From positions 1,853-36,233 of the forward strand of contig HF991472.1 of the NCBI GenBank assembly GCA_000433095.1: a stretch of DNA of 34,381 nt. Direction: 5' to 3'. Of this stretch, positions 1-7,656 are shown in pieces. The DNA comes from Clostridium sp. CAG:967 (GTDB taxonomy: Bacteria > Cyanobacteriota > Vampirovibrionia > Gastranaerophilales > Gastranaerophilaceae). A program made the position numbers and the translations under genes. How positions within the stretch are numbered: the stretch's first letter is position 1; each line of letters opens with the position of its first letter. Under the pieces are notes generated by a model that was not told where the DNA came from, did no database searches, and saw only the letters and a list, made by a program, of their open reading frames with translations.

Positions 1-75
1 CGCTGGTCATTTATTGCTTCTTTCGTATATATATTATAATTTTAACATATTTTTACTTTTTTTCAAGTATTGTTG

Positions 76-81
76 TATAAT
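76..81 (+). promoter_or_regulatory. candidate -10 box of ilvD
   Basis: A perfect TATAAT ends six bases before the ATG at 88. There is no Shine-Dalgarno sequence between them, and the upstream bases are T-rich without a clear -35 box. If used, transcription would begin at or next to the start codon and give a leaderless mRNA. This is inferred from spacing only. Confidence 0.4.
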
Positions 82-87
82 ACCTTT

Positions 88-1737
88 ATGAAAAGCGATA
101 ATATAAAAAAAGGGATAGCCAGAACTCCTCACAGAGGACTTCTTATGGCAACAGGCGTTAGCAAAAATAATATGAAAGCTCCGTTTATCGGGATTGCCAG
201 TTCATTTTCCGACTTAGTTCCGGGACATATAGGAATGCGGGATTTGGAAAGACAAATTGAAAAAGGAATTCACAGCGCAGGCGGTCAATCTTTTATTTTC
301 GGAGTTCCTGCAATTTGTGACGGGATAGCTATGGGACATGACGGAATGCGTTATTCGCTTCCGTCAAGAGATTTGATTGCGGATTGCGTGGAAAGCGTTG
401 TGGCTGCTCATCAGCTTGACGGTATTGTTTTACTTTCAAATTGCGACAAAATTACTCCGGGAATGCTCATTGGCGCTTTAAGATTAAATATTCCCGCAAT
501 AATTGTCACAGCAGGTCCTATGCTAGACGGTGAATGCAGAGGGCATAAAAAATTAACAATGGTTACAGGTTCTTTTGAAGCCGTAGGTAAATTCAGAAAC
601 GGTGAAATCACAGATGAAGAACTTCTTGAACTGGAAGAAGCTTCCTGCCCGTCAGCAGGAGCCTGTCAGGGAATGTACACCGCAAACACTATGGCCTGTT
701 TAGCGGAAGTAATGGGAATGAGCCTTCCCTACTGTGCATCTGCCTCTGCAGTATCTTCCCAAAAACGCCGTATAGCCTTTGACAGCGGAATGCAGATTGT
801 TGAGCTTATTAAAAAAGATTTGAAACCGTCAGATATTATTACAAGAAAAAGTTTAAGAAACGCCATTACCGTTGATTTAGCTCTCGGCGGCTCTACAAAT
901 ACTTTTTTGCATATTCTTGCTATTGCAAATGCAGGCGGGATAAACGTTACACTAGATGATTTTGAAGAATTGAGCAAAAAAATTCATCAAATTGTAAAAA
1001 TAAATCCTTCATCAACTTTGACAATGACAGATTTCCATAACGCAGGAGGAGTTCCTGCAACTTTGAAATCTTTAGGAAAGTTCTTAAATGACACAAAAAC
1101 AGTATCCGGGATTTCTGCAAAAAATATCGCAAAACAAGCTTACAAAGACGATAACATAATTCCTGATTACGATCAGTCGACATACACTCAAGCAGGTTTA
1201 AGCATTCTATACGGCAACCTTGCTAAAGACGGGTGTGTAATAAAAACATCGGGAGTTGCACCTGAATGCTACACTTTTGAAGGTAATGCAAAAACTTTTG
1301 ACAGTGAAGAAGATGCAATGGAAGCACTTGAAAATGACGAAATTACAGAAGGTGATGTTATAGTAATACGCTATGAAGGACCAAAAGGCGGCCCGGGAAT
1401 GCGTGAAATGCTCGCACCGACATCACTGTTGGTCGGTAAAGGCTTAGGTAAAAAATGTGCACTTATTACAGACGGACGTTTTTCGGGAGCAACAAGAGGA
1501 ATATGTGTAGGACATATTTGTCCCGAAGCAGCAAACGGCGGAACTATAGCATTAATCGAAAATGGCGATAAAATCAAAATTGATATTACAAATCGTTCAA
1601 TTGAACTTCTTGTAGATGAAAAAACACTTGAAGAACGCAGTAAAAATCTAAAACCTTTTGAGCCTAAAGTTAAGTCAGGATATTTATATAAATATTCCCA
1701 AAATGTACAGGATGCTTCGCACGGAGCTATTGCATAA
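88..1737 (+). CDS. ilvD: dihydroxy-acid dehydratase
   Basis: Dehydrates 2,3-dihydroxy-3-methylbutanoate and its isoleucine-pathway homologue to the 2-oxo acids, the third common step of branched-chain amino acid synthesis in the cytoplasm. The 549 residues match the family length. Family signatures are clear: LLSNCDKITPGM and SCPSAGACQGMYTANT, which carry the Fe-S ligand cysteines, and the C-terminal GRFSGATRGICVGHICPEA. A TTG at 70 would add six residues, but the ATG at 88 aligns better with the usual N-terminus (KSDxxKKGxxRxPHR). No ribosome-binding site precedes it; a TATAAT lies six bases upstream. No other ilv gene is adjacent, so it seems to be transcribed alone. Confidence 0.97.
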   Translation: MKSDNIKKGIARTPHRGLLMATGVSKNNMKAPFIGIASSFSDLVPGHIGMRDLERQIEKGIHSAGGQSFIFGVPAICDGIAMGHDGMRYSLPSRDLIADCVESVVAAHQLDGIVLLSNCDKITPGMLIGALRLNIPAIIVTAGPMLDGECRGHKKLTMVTGSFEAVGKFRNGEITDEELLELEEASCPSAGACQGMYTANTMACLAEVMGMSLPYCASASAVSSQKRRIAFDSGMQIVELIKKDLKPSDIITRKSLRNAITVDLALGGSTNTFLHILAIANAGGINVTLDDFEELSKKIHQIVKINPSSTLTMTDFHNAGGVPATLKSLGKFLNDTKTVSGISAKNIAKQAYKDDNIIPDYDQSTYTQAGLSILYGNLAKDGCVIKTSGVAPECYTFEGNAKTFDSEEDAMEALENDEITEGDVIVIRYEGPKGGPGMREMLAPTSLLVGKGLGKKCALITDGRFSGATRGICVGHICPEAANGGTIALIENGDKIKIDITNRSIELLVDEKTLEERSKNLKPFEPKVKSGYLYKYSQNVQDASHGAIA

Positions 1738-1740
1738 CAC

Positions 1741-1769
1741 TTGACAAATATAGGAAAATCATAAATAAT
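1741..1769 (+). promoter_or_regulatory. sigma-70 promoter for a short transcription unit
   Basis: TTGACA (1741-1746), a 17-base spacer and AATAAT (1764-1769) make a near-consensus promoter three bases after the ilvD stop. The predicted start near 1776 is followed directly by GGAGGT (1781-1786) and an ATG at 1793. Confidence 0.55.
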
Positions 1770-1792
1770 GATTGAAAACAGGAGGTAGAAAA

Positions 1793-1846
1793 ATGTTTAA
1801 ATCAGAAGCTTTGAGATTGCCCCCCCCCCGAAAAACACAAGTATAA
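1793..1846 (+). CDS. 17-codon ORF with a ten-C run (possible small peptide or broken gene)
   Basis: Encodes MFKSEALRLPPPRKTQV. It has one of the clearest ribosome-binding sites in the chromosomal part (GGAGGT, six bases before ATG), a consensus promoter and a hairpin right after its stop, so it looks like a complete tiny transcription unit. Codons 10-12 and the first base of codon 13 come from ten consecutive C at 1820-1829. Gain or loss of one C would change the reading frame, so this may be a slippage-prone locus, a decayed start of a longer gene, or a sequencing error. I do not recognise the peptide. Confidence 0.3.
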   Translation: MFKSEALRLPPPRKTQV

Positions 1847-1870
1847 AAAGGGTTTTAGCTAAAACTCTTT
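1847..1870 (+). terminator. hairpin after the 17-codon ORF
   Basis: AAAGGGTTTTAG pairs with CTAAAACTCTTT over twelve positions with one G-T wobble. There is no T-run afterwards, so termination would be weak. The first 16 bases, AAAGGGTTTTAGCTAA, recur exactly in the tRNA terminator at 24194. Confidence 0.45.
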
Positions 1871-1901
1871 ACTTAAAAAAAACATGTGCAATAATAGTGA
1901 C

Positions 1902-2564
1902 ATGAAACATCACAATATTACAAAGAAATTATTTGCATTTACTTTAGCAGAAGTTTTAATTACTCTCGGAATTATTGGTATAGTTGCGGCGATGACGATG
2001 CCGGCTTTAATTGCTAATTATCAAGAAAGAGTTATTGTTAGCCAACTAAAAAAAGTATATTCTACTCTGTCACAAGCTGTCAAAATGGCTGAAGCTGAAT
2101 ATGGCGACATTTCAGAATGGCCTGTAAAAGATGGAGACATGAATTCAACAGATACAATATACAATCATTACATAAAACCATATTTAAATATAACAAAAGA
2201 ATGTAAAAACTCTGAAGAATGTTTTAGCTCATATAATCTTCAACCGCTTCACTATTATACATTCTGTTTAAACGACGGGAGTATGGTATCACTTGATCTT
2301 AATAATAAAAATGAAGATCCGGATAGTTTATATCCTTCATATGGAATTAAAAACGTTACTCTCAGAAATTTTATAGATTTTACAGTTGATGTTAATGGAG
2401 ATAAAAAACCAAACAAACCAGGAGAAGATATTTTTAGATTTTTTGTAACTCAAAAAGGACTTATACCATTAGGTGCTGACCAGGATGCAGGGACAACAAA
2501 AAACAGATGTAAAAGACCACAAACTGGATTTTATTGTACAGCATATATGTTAACTAAATATTAA
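1902..2564 (+). CDS. prepilin-like secreted protein (type IV pilin/pseudopilin N-terminus)
   Basis: A short basic leader (MKHHNITKKLFA) is followed by FTLAEVLITLGIIGIVAAM, the type III prepilin signal with Glu at mature position 5. The -1 residue is Ala where Gly is usual. The hydrophobic helix would anchor it in the inner membrane until prepilin peptidase processes it and it enters a pilus or pseudopilus. The soluble part has paired cysteines and ends with DVNGDKKPNKPGEDIFRFF, a tail shared with the second prepilin at 3720. An in-frame ATG at 1884 would lengthen the leader by six residues; neither start has a ribosome-binding site. The specific pilus and partner are not visible here. Confidence 0.85.
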   Translation: MKHHNITKKLFAFTLAEVLITLGIIGIVAAMTMPALIANYQERVIVSQLKKVYSTLSQAVKMAEAEYGDISEWPVKDGDMNSTDTIYNHYIKPYLNITKECKNSEECFSSYNLQPLHYYTFCLNDGSMVSLDLNNKNEDPDSLYPSYGIKNVTLRNFIDFTVDVNGDKKPNKPGEDIFRFFVTQKGLIPLGADQDAGTTKNRCKRPQTGFYCTAYMLTKY

Positions 2565-2585
2565 TGTCTATGATAACATATAGAT

Positions 2586-3653
2586 ATGAAAAAACTTGAA
2601 GATTTCGCCGAAGATATCAACAAATGTTCCAAATGCGGTCTTTGCCAGTCAGTTTGTCCTGTTTATAAGATAACGGGAAATGACTGCGCTGTTTCACGAG
2701 GGAAATTTGTTATGCTTGACGGAGTTTTAAAAGGTGATTTGAAACTTAATAAAAACATAAACAAATATCTTGACTTATGCCTTAAATGCGATAAGTGTAA
2801 GAGCTTTTGCCCCAGTGCAATCGACGTATGCAAAATATTTGAAACAGCAAAATATGAGTATGCAAAAAAAACTTTATCAGGAAAATTTATTTTCTTCCTC
2901 GAATCAAAATACATATTCGGTAATTTTATAAATCTATTTAAAACTTTATCAAAACCATTCAGGAAAAAGTTTTCAAAAAAATCCCCTGACTGTTTAAAAG
3001 TATTATACTTTAAAGGCTGCGTAAATAACATATTACCGCATACTGACAATATTCTAAACAAATTATTAGAAAATTCTAACGTGGAAATTATTGAAAAAGA
3101 TTTCGATTGCTGCGGACTTCCGTTACTATCAAGCGGGAATTTAGAAAGATTTGAAGAAGTTAAGCAGCATAATCTGAAAATGTTTGATTGTGATTTTGAT
3201 TACATTTTGACAGATTGTGCAAGCTGTGAAAGCACATTAAAAAAATATGTTGATGCAAAATTCATAAATATCGGCGAACTCATTGTTATGCTAAACATAA
3301 AATTCCGCTTTAAAAAACCTGTCACTGTAACATTCCATAAGCCCTGCCATCTTGAAAATGACGACTTTCTAAAACCTTTAATTGATAATTGCGAAAATGT
3401 TGAATATATTGAAATGAAAGATTATGATGAATGCTGCGGTTTTGCAGGAGAATTTGCATTAAAAAACAACAAAATTTCTCGTTTAATTGCTAAAAACAAA
3501 GCCGCAAATATTATAAATTCAAATGCTAAATATGTTATAACTTCTTGCCCCGGATGTGAACTGGGGCTTCAACAAGGATTAGCGGGAATTACAGGCAGAC
3601 CAAAAGTTTTGAGCTTAACTGATTTTCTATCTAAAGCCGAAATTAATAATTGA
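2586..3653 (+). CDS. iron-sulfur oxidoreductase subunit, GlcF/LutA-like (two 4Fe-4S sites and CCG domains)
   Basis: A 355-residue cytoplasmic electron-transfer protein. Two ferredoxin-type clusters lie at the N-terminus (C14xxC17xxC20xxxC24P and C65xxC68xxC71xxxC75P). Cysteine-rich CCG domains follow, with FDCCGLP, DECCGFAG and SCPGCELG, which bind a further cluster in heterodisulfide-reductase-type and glycolate/lactate oxidase proteins. The layout matches the iron-sulfur subunit of glycolate oxidase (GlcF) or LutA, but no flavoprotein subunit is next to it, so the donor cannot be named. It starts 21 bases after the preceding prepilin gene, probably co-transcribed, with no obvious Shine-Dalgarno sequence. 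Confidence 0.88.
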   Translation: MKKLEDFAEDINKCSKCGLCQSVCPVYKITGNDCAVSRGKFVMLDGVLKGDLKLNKNINKYLDLCLKCDKCKSFCPSAIDVCKIFETAKYEYAKKTLSGKFIFFLESKYIFGNFINLFKTLSKPFRKKFSKKSPDCLKVLYFKGCVNNILPHTDNILNKLLENSNVEIIEKDFDCCGLPLLSSGNLERFEEVKQHNLKMFDCDFDYILTDCASCESTLKKYVDAKFINIGELIVMLNIKFRFKKPVTVTFHKPCHLENDDFLKPLIDNCENVEYIEMKDYDECCGFAGEFALKNNKISRLIAKNKAANIINSNAKYVITSCPGCELGLQQGLAGITGRPKVLSLTDFLSKAEINN

Positions 3654-3719
3654 CAAAGTAAGAAAAAAATTATATAGTATATATTGTTTTATTTAATAAG
3701 AATTTGGGAAAAGAATATT

Positions 3720-4490
3720 ATGGATAAATTTAAAAAATATGGTTTCACACTTGCTGAAGTGCTTGTTACATTGGGAGTTATCGGAATAGTTGCAGCCTTA
3801 ACAATGCCGACATTAATGGCTAACCACCAAAAAACCGTACAGAAGGCTCAATTTAAAAAGGCATATTCATTATTTTATAATGCTGTAATGCAAGCTCAAG
3901 CAGAATTAGGATATCCTGTATATTGCACATATTGGGACAGACCAACTGCCTGCACTGCAAAATGCACAAAAAACAATGAATATGGAACCTGTGTATCATG
4001 GACTTGCTCTGACGGTACACCTTTACCTACAAATTATAATGGTTTGCGTGCTAATTGTGATAAGTTTGAAGAACAATTATTTACAAAAACATTAAAAGTT
4101 ATAAAAAGCTGCCCGACAAAAGCTCTTGAAAACGGATGTTTAACAGATGAGTACAGAGGTACAGACAAAGTTAAACAAGAACTGAATTCCAGCAATCCTG
4201 ATTATAAAGCAGACCCAAATATTGATTTCAGCGATACTAATATTAAAAATAAATACTCTGCGTGGGTTTTATCTAATGGTATGGTAATCTTTAAATACGG
4301 AACATACAAATCTAATTACCCGATTTATACAATTGATATTAACGGTCACAAAAAGCCTAATAAATGGGGACATGATATTTTTACATTCACACTAAAAGGG
4401 AATGAAGATGGTATTACCTCAATGGTTGGCAGTACATATGCCACAGAAAAAGGCGGAAAATCAGCTACACAAATGATTAATGAACAATAA
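3720..4490 (+). CDS. prepilin-like secreted protein, cysteine-rich
   Basis: Starts MDKFKKYGFTLAEVLVTLG, a canonical prepilin leader with Gly at -1, Phe at +1 and Glu at +5, then a hydrophobic helix. A TTG at 3684 would add twelve residues and is less likely. The extracellular part (about 220 residues) has many cysteines between residues 65 and 140, suggesting disulfides, and ends with DINGHKKPNKWGHDIFTF, the same tail pattern as the gene at 1902. Probably a minor pilin or pseudopilin. It ends at a strong hairpin shared with the convergent proC. Confidence 0.87.
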   Translation: MDKFKKYGFTLAEVLVTLGVIGIVAALTMPTLMANHQKTVQKAQFKKAYSLFYNAVMQAQAELGYPVYCTYWDRPTACTAKCTKNNEYGTCVSWTCSDGTPLPTNYNGLRANCDKFEEQLFTKTLKVIKSCPTKALENGCLTDEYRGTDKVKQELNSSNPDYKADPNIDFSDTNIKNKYSAWVLSNGMVIFKYGTYKSNYPIYTIDINGHKKPNKWGHDIFTFTLKGNEDGITSMVGSTYATEKGGKSATQMINEQ

Positions 4491-4492
4491 AT

Positions 4493-4525
4493 AAAAAAAA
4501 GACCTGTTCAACAGGTCTTTTTTTT
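4493..4525. terminator. bidirectional intrinsic terminator
   Basis: GACCTGT/ACAGGTC stem (4501-4517, loop TCA) flanked by eight A on the left and eight T on the right, so it works in both directions for the prepilin gene and for proC. The proC stop codon overlaps its right edge. Confidence 0.92.
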
Positions 4526-5336
4526 ATCTGCCAAGTTCGTTTGCTTTTTGAGCAGTTTTATCAATTACATCATAAAATAATTTATCGGATCCCTCATCAT
4601 TCATTACTGTTATTCCGACAAACGTACAACCGCCTTTTGTTGCAACATTATCAATTAATGTCTGTACAGGTATCTCACCTCTGCTCATTACCATTTTTGC
4701 CGAACCCAAAGCCGTCTGAGTTGCGAGCATAAGAGATTTTTCATAATCTAATCCTAATTTTTCTCCCGCACGAGCCATATCCTCTATTACCTTGTAGAAA
4801 AATGCAGGTCCCGAGCCTGATATCGCTGTTACTATATCTATTTGTTCTTCAGAAACTTCAATACATTTTCCTATGCTTGAAAGCATTTCCATTACAAATT
4901 CAACATCTTCCTCGTCAGCATAAGTTCCTTTACAAACTCCACTCATTCCTTCTAACACAAGCGCAGGTGTATTAGGCATTACACGAACAACTCTTTTTCT
5001 TCCGATAATCTTTTCAATTTTCTTTGTAGAAACTCCTGCTGCAATAGAAACTATTAACTTTTCAGGTGTCAGCTCGTCTTTAATTTCTTCCAATACATCC
5101 ACTACATAATTAGGCTTTGTTGCAATGAAAATAATATCACTATCCATAGTCAAAAATCTGTTATCGGTTATAACATTTATATCTAAACGACTTTGAGCAA
5201 GTTCAGCAATCGCACAGTTTACCTCTGATCCCTTAAGGTTCTCTTTCGGCAAAAACTTTGAAGAAATTGCACCCTTTATAATCGCACTTGCCATTTTTCC
5301 GCAACCGATGAACCCTATTTTACATTTTTTGTTCAT
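4524..5336 (-). CDS. proC: pyrroline-5-carboxylate reductase
   Basis: NAD(P)H-dependent last step of proline synthesis, cytoplasmic. The 270 residues fit the family. The N-terminal Rossmann motif GFIGCGKMASAII binds the nucleotide. The C-terminal half has the family signature running from AISGSGPAFFYKVIEDM to the oligomerisation region with GGCTFVGI. It is convergent with the upstream prepilin gene and shares its terminator, and is divergent from rpmH. Confidence 0.96.
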   Translation of the reverse strand: MNKKCKIGFIGCGKMASAIIKGAISSKFLPKENLKGSEVNCAIAELAQSRLDINVITDNRFLTMDSDIIFIATKPNYVVDVLEEIKDELTPEKLIVSIAAGVSTKKIEKIIGRKRVVRVMPNTPALVLEGMSGVCKGTYADEEDVEFVMEMLSSIGKCIEVSEEQIDIVTAISGSGPAFFYKVIEDMARAGEKLGLDYEKSLMLATQTALGSAKMVMSRGEIPVQTLIDNVATKGGCTFVGITVMNDEGSDKLFYDVIDKTAQKANELGR

Positions 5337-5363
5337 ATTATTTAACCTGCCCCTCTTTTTGTG

Positions 5364-5392
5364 TTGACTAATAAGTTTTTTTCATTTAACAT
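5364..5392 (+). promoter_or_regulatory. candidate promoter of rpmH-rnpA
   Basis: TTGACT (5364-5369), a 17-base spacer and TAACAT (5387-5392) lie about 40 bases upstream of rpmH in the proC-rpmH divergent gap. The -10 matches only four of six consensus bases. Confidence 0.45.
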
Positions 5393-5431
5393 TAAGATTA
5401 TACGACAAATATAAATAAAAGGAATAAAGAA

Positions 5432-5584
5432 ATGAGACGTACACTAGAAGGAACAAAAGTAAAAAGACAAAGAGTAAGCGGATTTAGAGCAAGAATGGCT
5501 ACACCCGGCGGACAAGAAGTTTTAAACAGACGCCGTGCTAAAGGTCGTCATAAATTAGCTATCTCTGCTAAAAAACGTGCTTAA
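5432..5584 (+). CDS. rpmH: 50S ribosomal protein L34
   Basis: A 50-residue basic protein, MRRTLEGTKVKRQRVSGF followed by RARM, then RRRAKGRHKL, which is diagnostic of L34 of the large ribosomal subunit. The RTLxGTxxKxxRxSGFRxRM pattern resembles cyanobacterial L34 more than the KRTFQPS form of most bacteria. The start has AAAGGA about nine bases upstream. It heads the conserved rpmH-rnpA pair; dnaA is not adjacent. Confidence 0.95.
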   Translation: MRRTLEGTKVKRQRVSGFRARMATPGGQEVLNRRRAKGRHKLAISAKKRA

Positions 5585-5634
5585 TTATAGTATGTTGAAA
5601 ATTGATAACTAATTGCGTAGTTTTAAAATAATTT

Positions 5635-5670
5635 AACACAGCAGGTCGGAATATTCAGGCGTGCTGTGTT
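5635..5670 (+). promoter_or_regulatory. hairpin between rpmH and rnpA
   Basis: AACACAGCA (5635-5643) pairs perfectly with TGCTGTGTT (5662-5670) around an 18-base loop. No T-run follows. It ends 13 bases before the rnpA ATG, so it could be an RNA processing site, a stability element or a control on rnpA translation. Confidence 0.5.
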
Positions 5671-5683
5671 CTTGTACAAATAT

Positions 5684-6037
5684 ATGTTAAAAAAACAGTT
5701 TAGATTAAAAAATAAAGCAGCTTTCAATGCAATTTACAGATTGAAAAACTCCACTAATATCGGCGGAGTAACATTGTTCGCAGGAAAAGAAAAAACTGAT
5801 GCCGAAACTGATACCCGTGTAGGATTTGTCGTAAGTAAAAAAACACATAAAAGAGCAGTTAAAAGAAATCGACTTAAACGCCTTATGAGAGAAAGTTACA
5901 GGCTTTTATTAAAATCAGGAAACTTAGGAAATTCCCAAAGATACATGTCTTTGATTTTTATAGGTTCTCAAAAAGCCCTTGATAAAAATTTTGCAGAAAT
6001 TCAAAATATCATTAATAATCTTATAAATAGGATTTGA
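5684..6037 (+). CDS. rnpA: ribonuclease P protein component
   Basis: Protein subunit that helps the RNase P RNA bind and cleave pre-tRNA leaders. The RNR motif HKRAVKRNRLKRLMRESYR is present, with the usual basic N-terminus MLKKQFRLKNKAAFNAIY. Length is 117 residues. A GTG at 5666 would add six residues but lies inside the hairpin arm, so ATG 5684 is preferred. It follows rpmH, as in most bacteria, and its stop overlaps the ribosome-binding site of the next gene. Confidence 0.95.
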   Translation: MLKKQFRLKNKAAFNAIYRLKNSTNIGGVTLFAGKEKTDAETDTRVGFVVSKKTHKRAVKRNRLKRLMRESYRLLLKSGNLGNSQRYMSLIFIGSQKALDKNFAEIQNIINNLINRI

Positions 6038-6049
6038 GGAGATAAATAA

Positions 6050-6571
6050 ATGCTTGAAGGAATGTTTGTTGAAAAAGTTTTAACTCAGGAATATATTCGT
6101 CCATACCCGCAGGAACCTCAGGAAACTTCAGGCTACTTTGTCGGTTCACAGGCTATTTACAGATACTCCTTAAAATCCTCGGATTACCCAACATTAATTA
6201 TCCCCGATCCTTTATATGACAACGAAGGTGGTGCTATAAAACCGGGATTTTACGAACTCGCACTTACAGACTCCAGAGATTTTCTCATTCTTTTGGAATC
6301 CAAAAATCCACGTGCAATTATTCCTGTTATAAAAATTGAAGAAGATGCTACGGAAGAAAACAGATTAAATAATAAAACAGTAAAAAAACAACTTAAAAAA
6401 GAAGAAAAAGAAAGAGAAAAAACAAATAAAAAACGTGCTAAAGTAGGGATGCCGCCTGATGAACCTCAAATTTATAATGAAGCATCCATTGAATACATTC
6501 AAAAAGATGATTATTACCTTATAAAATATCAAAGAGGAACAATAAAAGCCTGGGGAGCATTTAAGGGTTAA
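6050..6571 (+). CDS. hypothetical protein with charged central segment, in rnpA operon
   Basis: 173 residues, not recognised. GAGGAG overlaps the rnpA stop eight bases before the ATG, so it is co-transcribed and probably well translated. The first 100 residues are mixed (IIPDPLYDNEGGAIKPGFYELAL, then ILLESKNPRAIIPVIKI) and look like a small beta-rich domain. Residues about 118-140 are almost all K, E and R, likely a charged helix. No signal peptide, membrane segment or catalytic motif is evident. yidD or yidC, usual at this place, is absent, and the protein resembles neither. Confidence 0.75.
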   Translation: MLEGMFVEKVLTQEYIRPYPQEPQETSGYFVGSQAIYRYSLKSSDYPTLIIPDPLYDNEGGAIKPGFYELALTDSRDFLILLESKNPRAIIPVIKIEEDATEENRLNNKTVKKQLKKEEKEREKTNKKRAKVGMPPDEPQIYNEASIEYIQKDDYYLIKYQRGTIKAWGAFKG

Positions 6572-6637
6572 ATAATTCTTGATTTTTGAGAATTTAAAAG
6601 GTTTAATATTAATATAAAAAATAAAAAAAGGTAAATT

Positions 6638-7444
6638 ATGCTCGCCAATTATCATATGCATACAAATTACAGTGACGATTCATCTTTCAAAATGGAAGAT
6701 GTTGTGAAAAAATCAATATCTTGCGGACTTGATGAAATATGTATTACTGATCATATTGACTGTCTGACAGGTATAAATCCTAATTTCCCTTACAAATCAT
6801 ATGAACGGGAATTTAAAAACTGTAAAGAAAAATATTCTGATAAAATTAATCTTAAGCTTGGAATTGAATTTGGAATGCAGACGTCAACCATCCCTCAATT
6901 TGAAGAAATTTATGCACAGGGAAATTTTGACTTTGTGTTAATGTCTTGTCATCTTATAAATGATCAATGGTTCTGGTCAAATGAATTCCAAGCAGGAAAA
7001 ACTCAAAAAGAATATAATGAACAATACTATGCAGAAATTTTAAATCTTGTAAACACCTTTGATAACTATTCCGTACTGGGTCACCTTGATGTAATAAGAA
7101 GATACGACTTAAACGGAGAGTATGAATTTAATAATGTAAAGCCTGTTATAGAAGCTATTTTAAAACGTGTAATATCACAAGGCAAAGGAATAGAATTAAA
7201 CACCTCAAGTTACAGATACAGATTAAAAGATTTAATGCCATCAAAAAATATACTAAAATTATATAGAGATCTTGGCGGAGAAATCATAACAATCGGTTCA
7301 GATTCTCATTGTCCCGAACATGTAAACAGCCATATAAAAGAAGCCCAAAGCATTTTAATATCCCTCGGCTACAAATATTTTTGTACATATGATAATATGC
7401 ATCCTGCATTTCAAGAATTAATAAAATCAGGGGTTGCAATTTAA
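6638..7444 (+). CDS. PHP-domain histidinol-phosphatase (HisJ/HisK type)
   Basis: Metal-dependent phosphoesterase, probably hydrolysing L-histidinol phosphate in histidine synthesis. The 268 residues show PHP metal ligands: HMHTNYSDD near the start, CITDHID, a central MSCHLI, VLGHLDVIRRYD and C-terminal GSDSHCPEHV. ELNTSSYR is also typical of this branch. AAAGG precedes the start. It is the last chromosomal gene before the tRNA integration site. Other PHP phosphoesterases remain possible, as no his genes are adjacent. Confidence 0.85.
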   Translation: MLANYHMHTNYSDDSSFKMEDVVKKSISCGLDEICITDHIDCLTGINPNFPYKSYEREFKNCKEKYSDKINLKLGIEFGMQTSTIPQFEEIYAQGNFDFVLMSCHLINDQWFWSNEFQAGKTQKEYNEQYYAEILNLVNTFDNYSVLGHLDVIRRYDLNGEYEFNNVKPVIEAILKRVISQGKGIELNTSSYRYRLKDLMPSKNILKLYRDLGGEIITIGSDSHCPEHVNSHIKEAQSILISLGYKYFCTYDNMHPAFQELIKSGVAI

Positions 7445-7481
7445 TTTTCAGCGTTTAATAATGGGGTATAAGAGAATTCAT

Positions 7482-7520
<39 letters not shown>

Positions 7521-7629
7521 GACTCATTTTAGATTTACTTCCTTGCTTGATATAATAAGTGTTATTGGTATTTATAGAATACTTAATTTTTGATGTAAAT
7601 TGTAGGGAAGACCTACAATAATTATAGGT
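7521..7629. repeat. element-A left-end repeat, copy 1
   Basis: Directly after the tRNA relic. Bases 7534-7588 are identical to 14115-14169, and a hairpin (ACCTACAATAATTATAGGT, 7611-7629) recurs at 14292-14310 with one change. The stretch between those two blocks differs in length. This marks the end of the element next to its integrase and may also end the integrase transcript. Confidence 0.85.
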
Positions 7630-7656
7630 CTATTTTCCCCCACAACTTATTATTTT

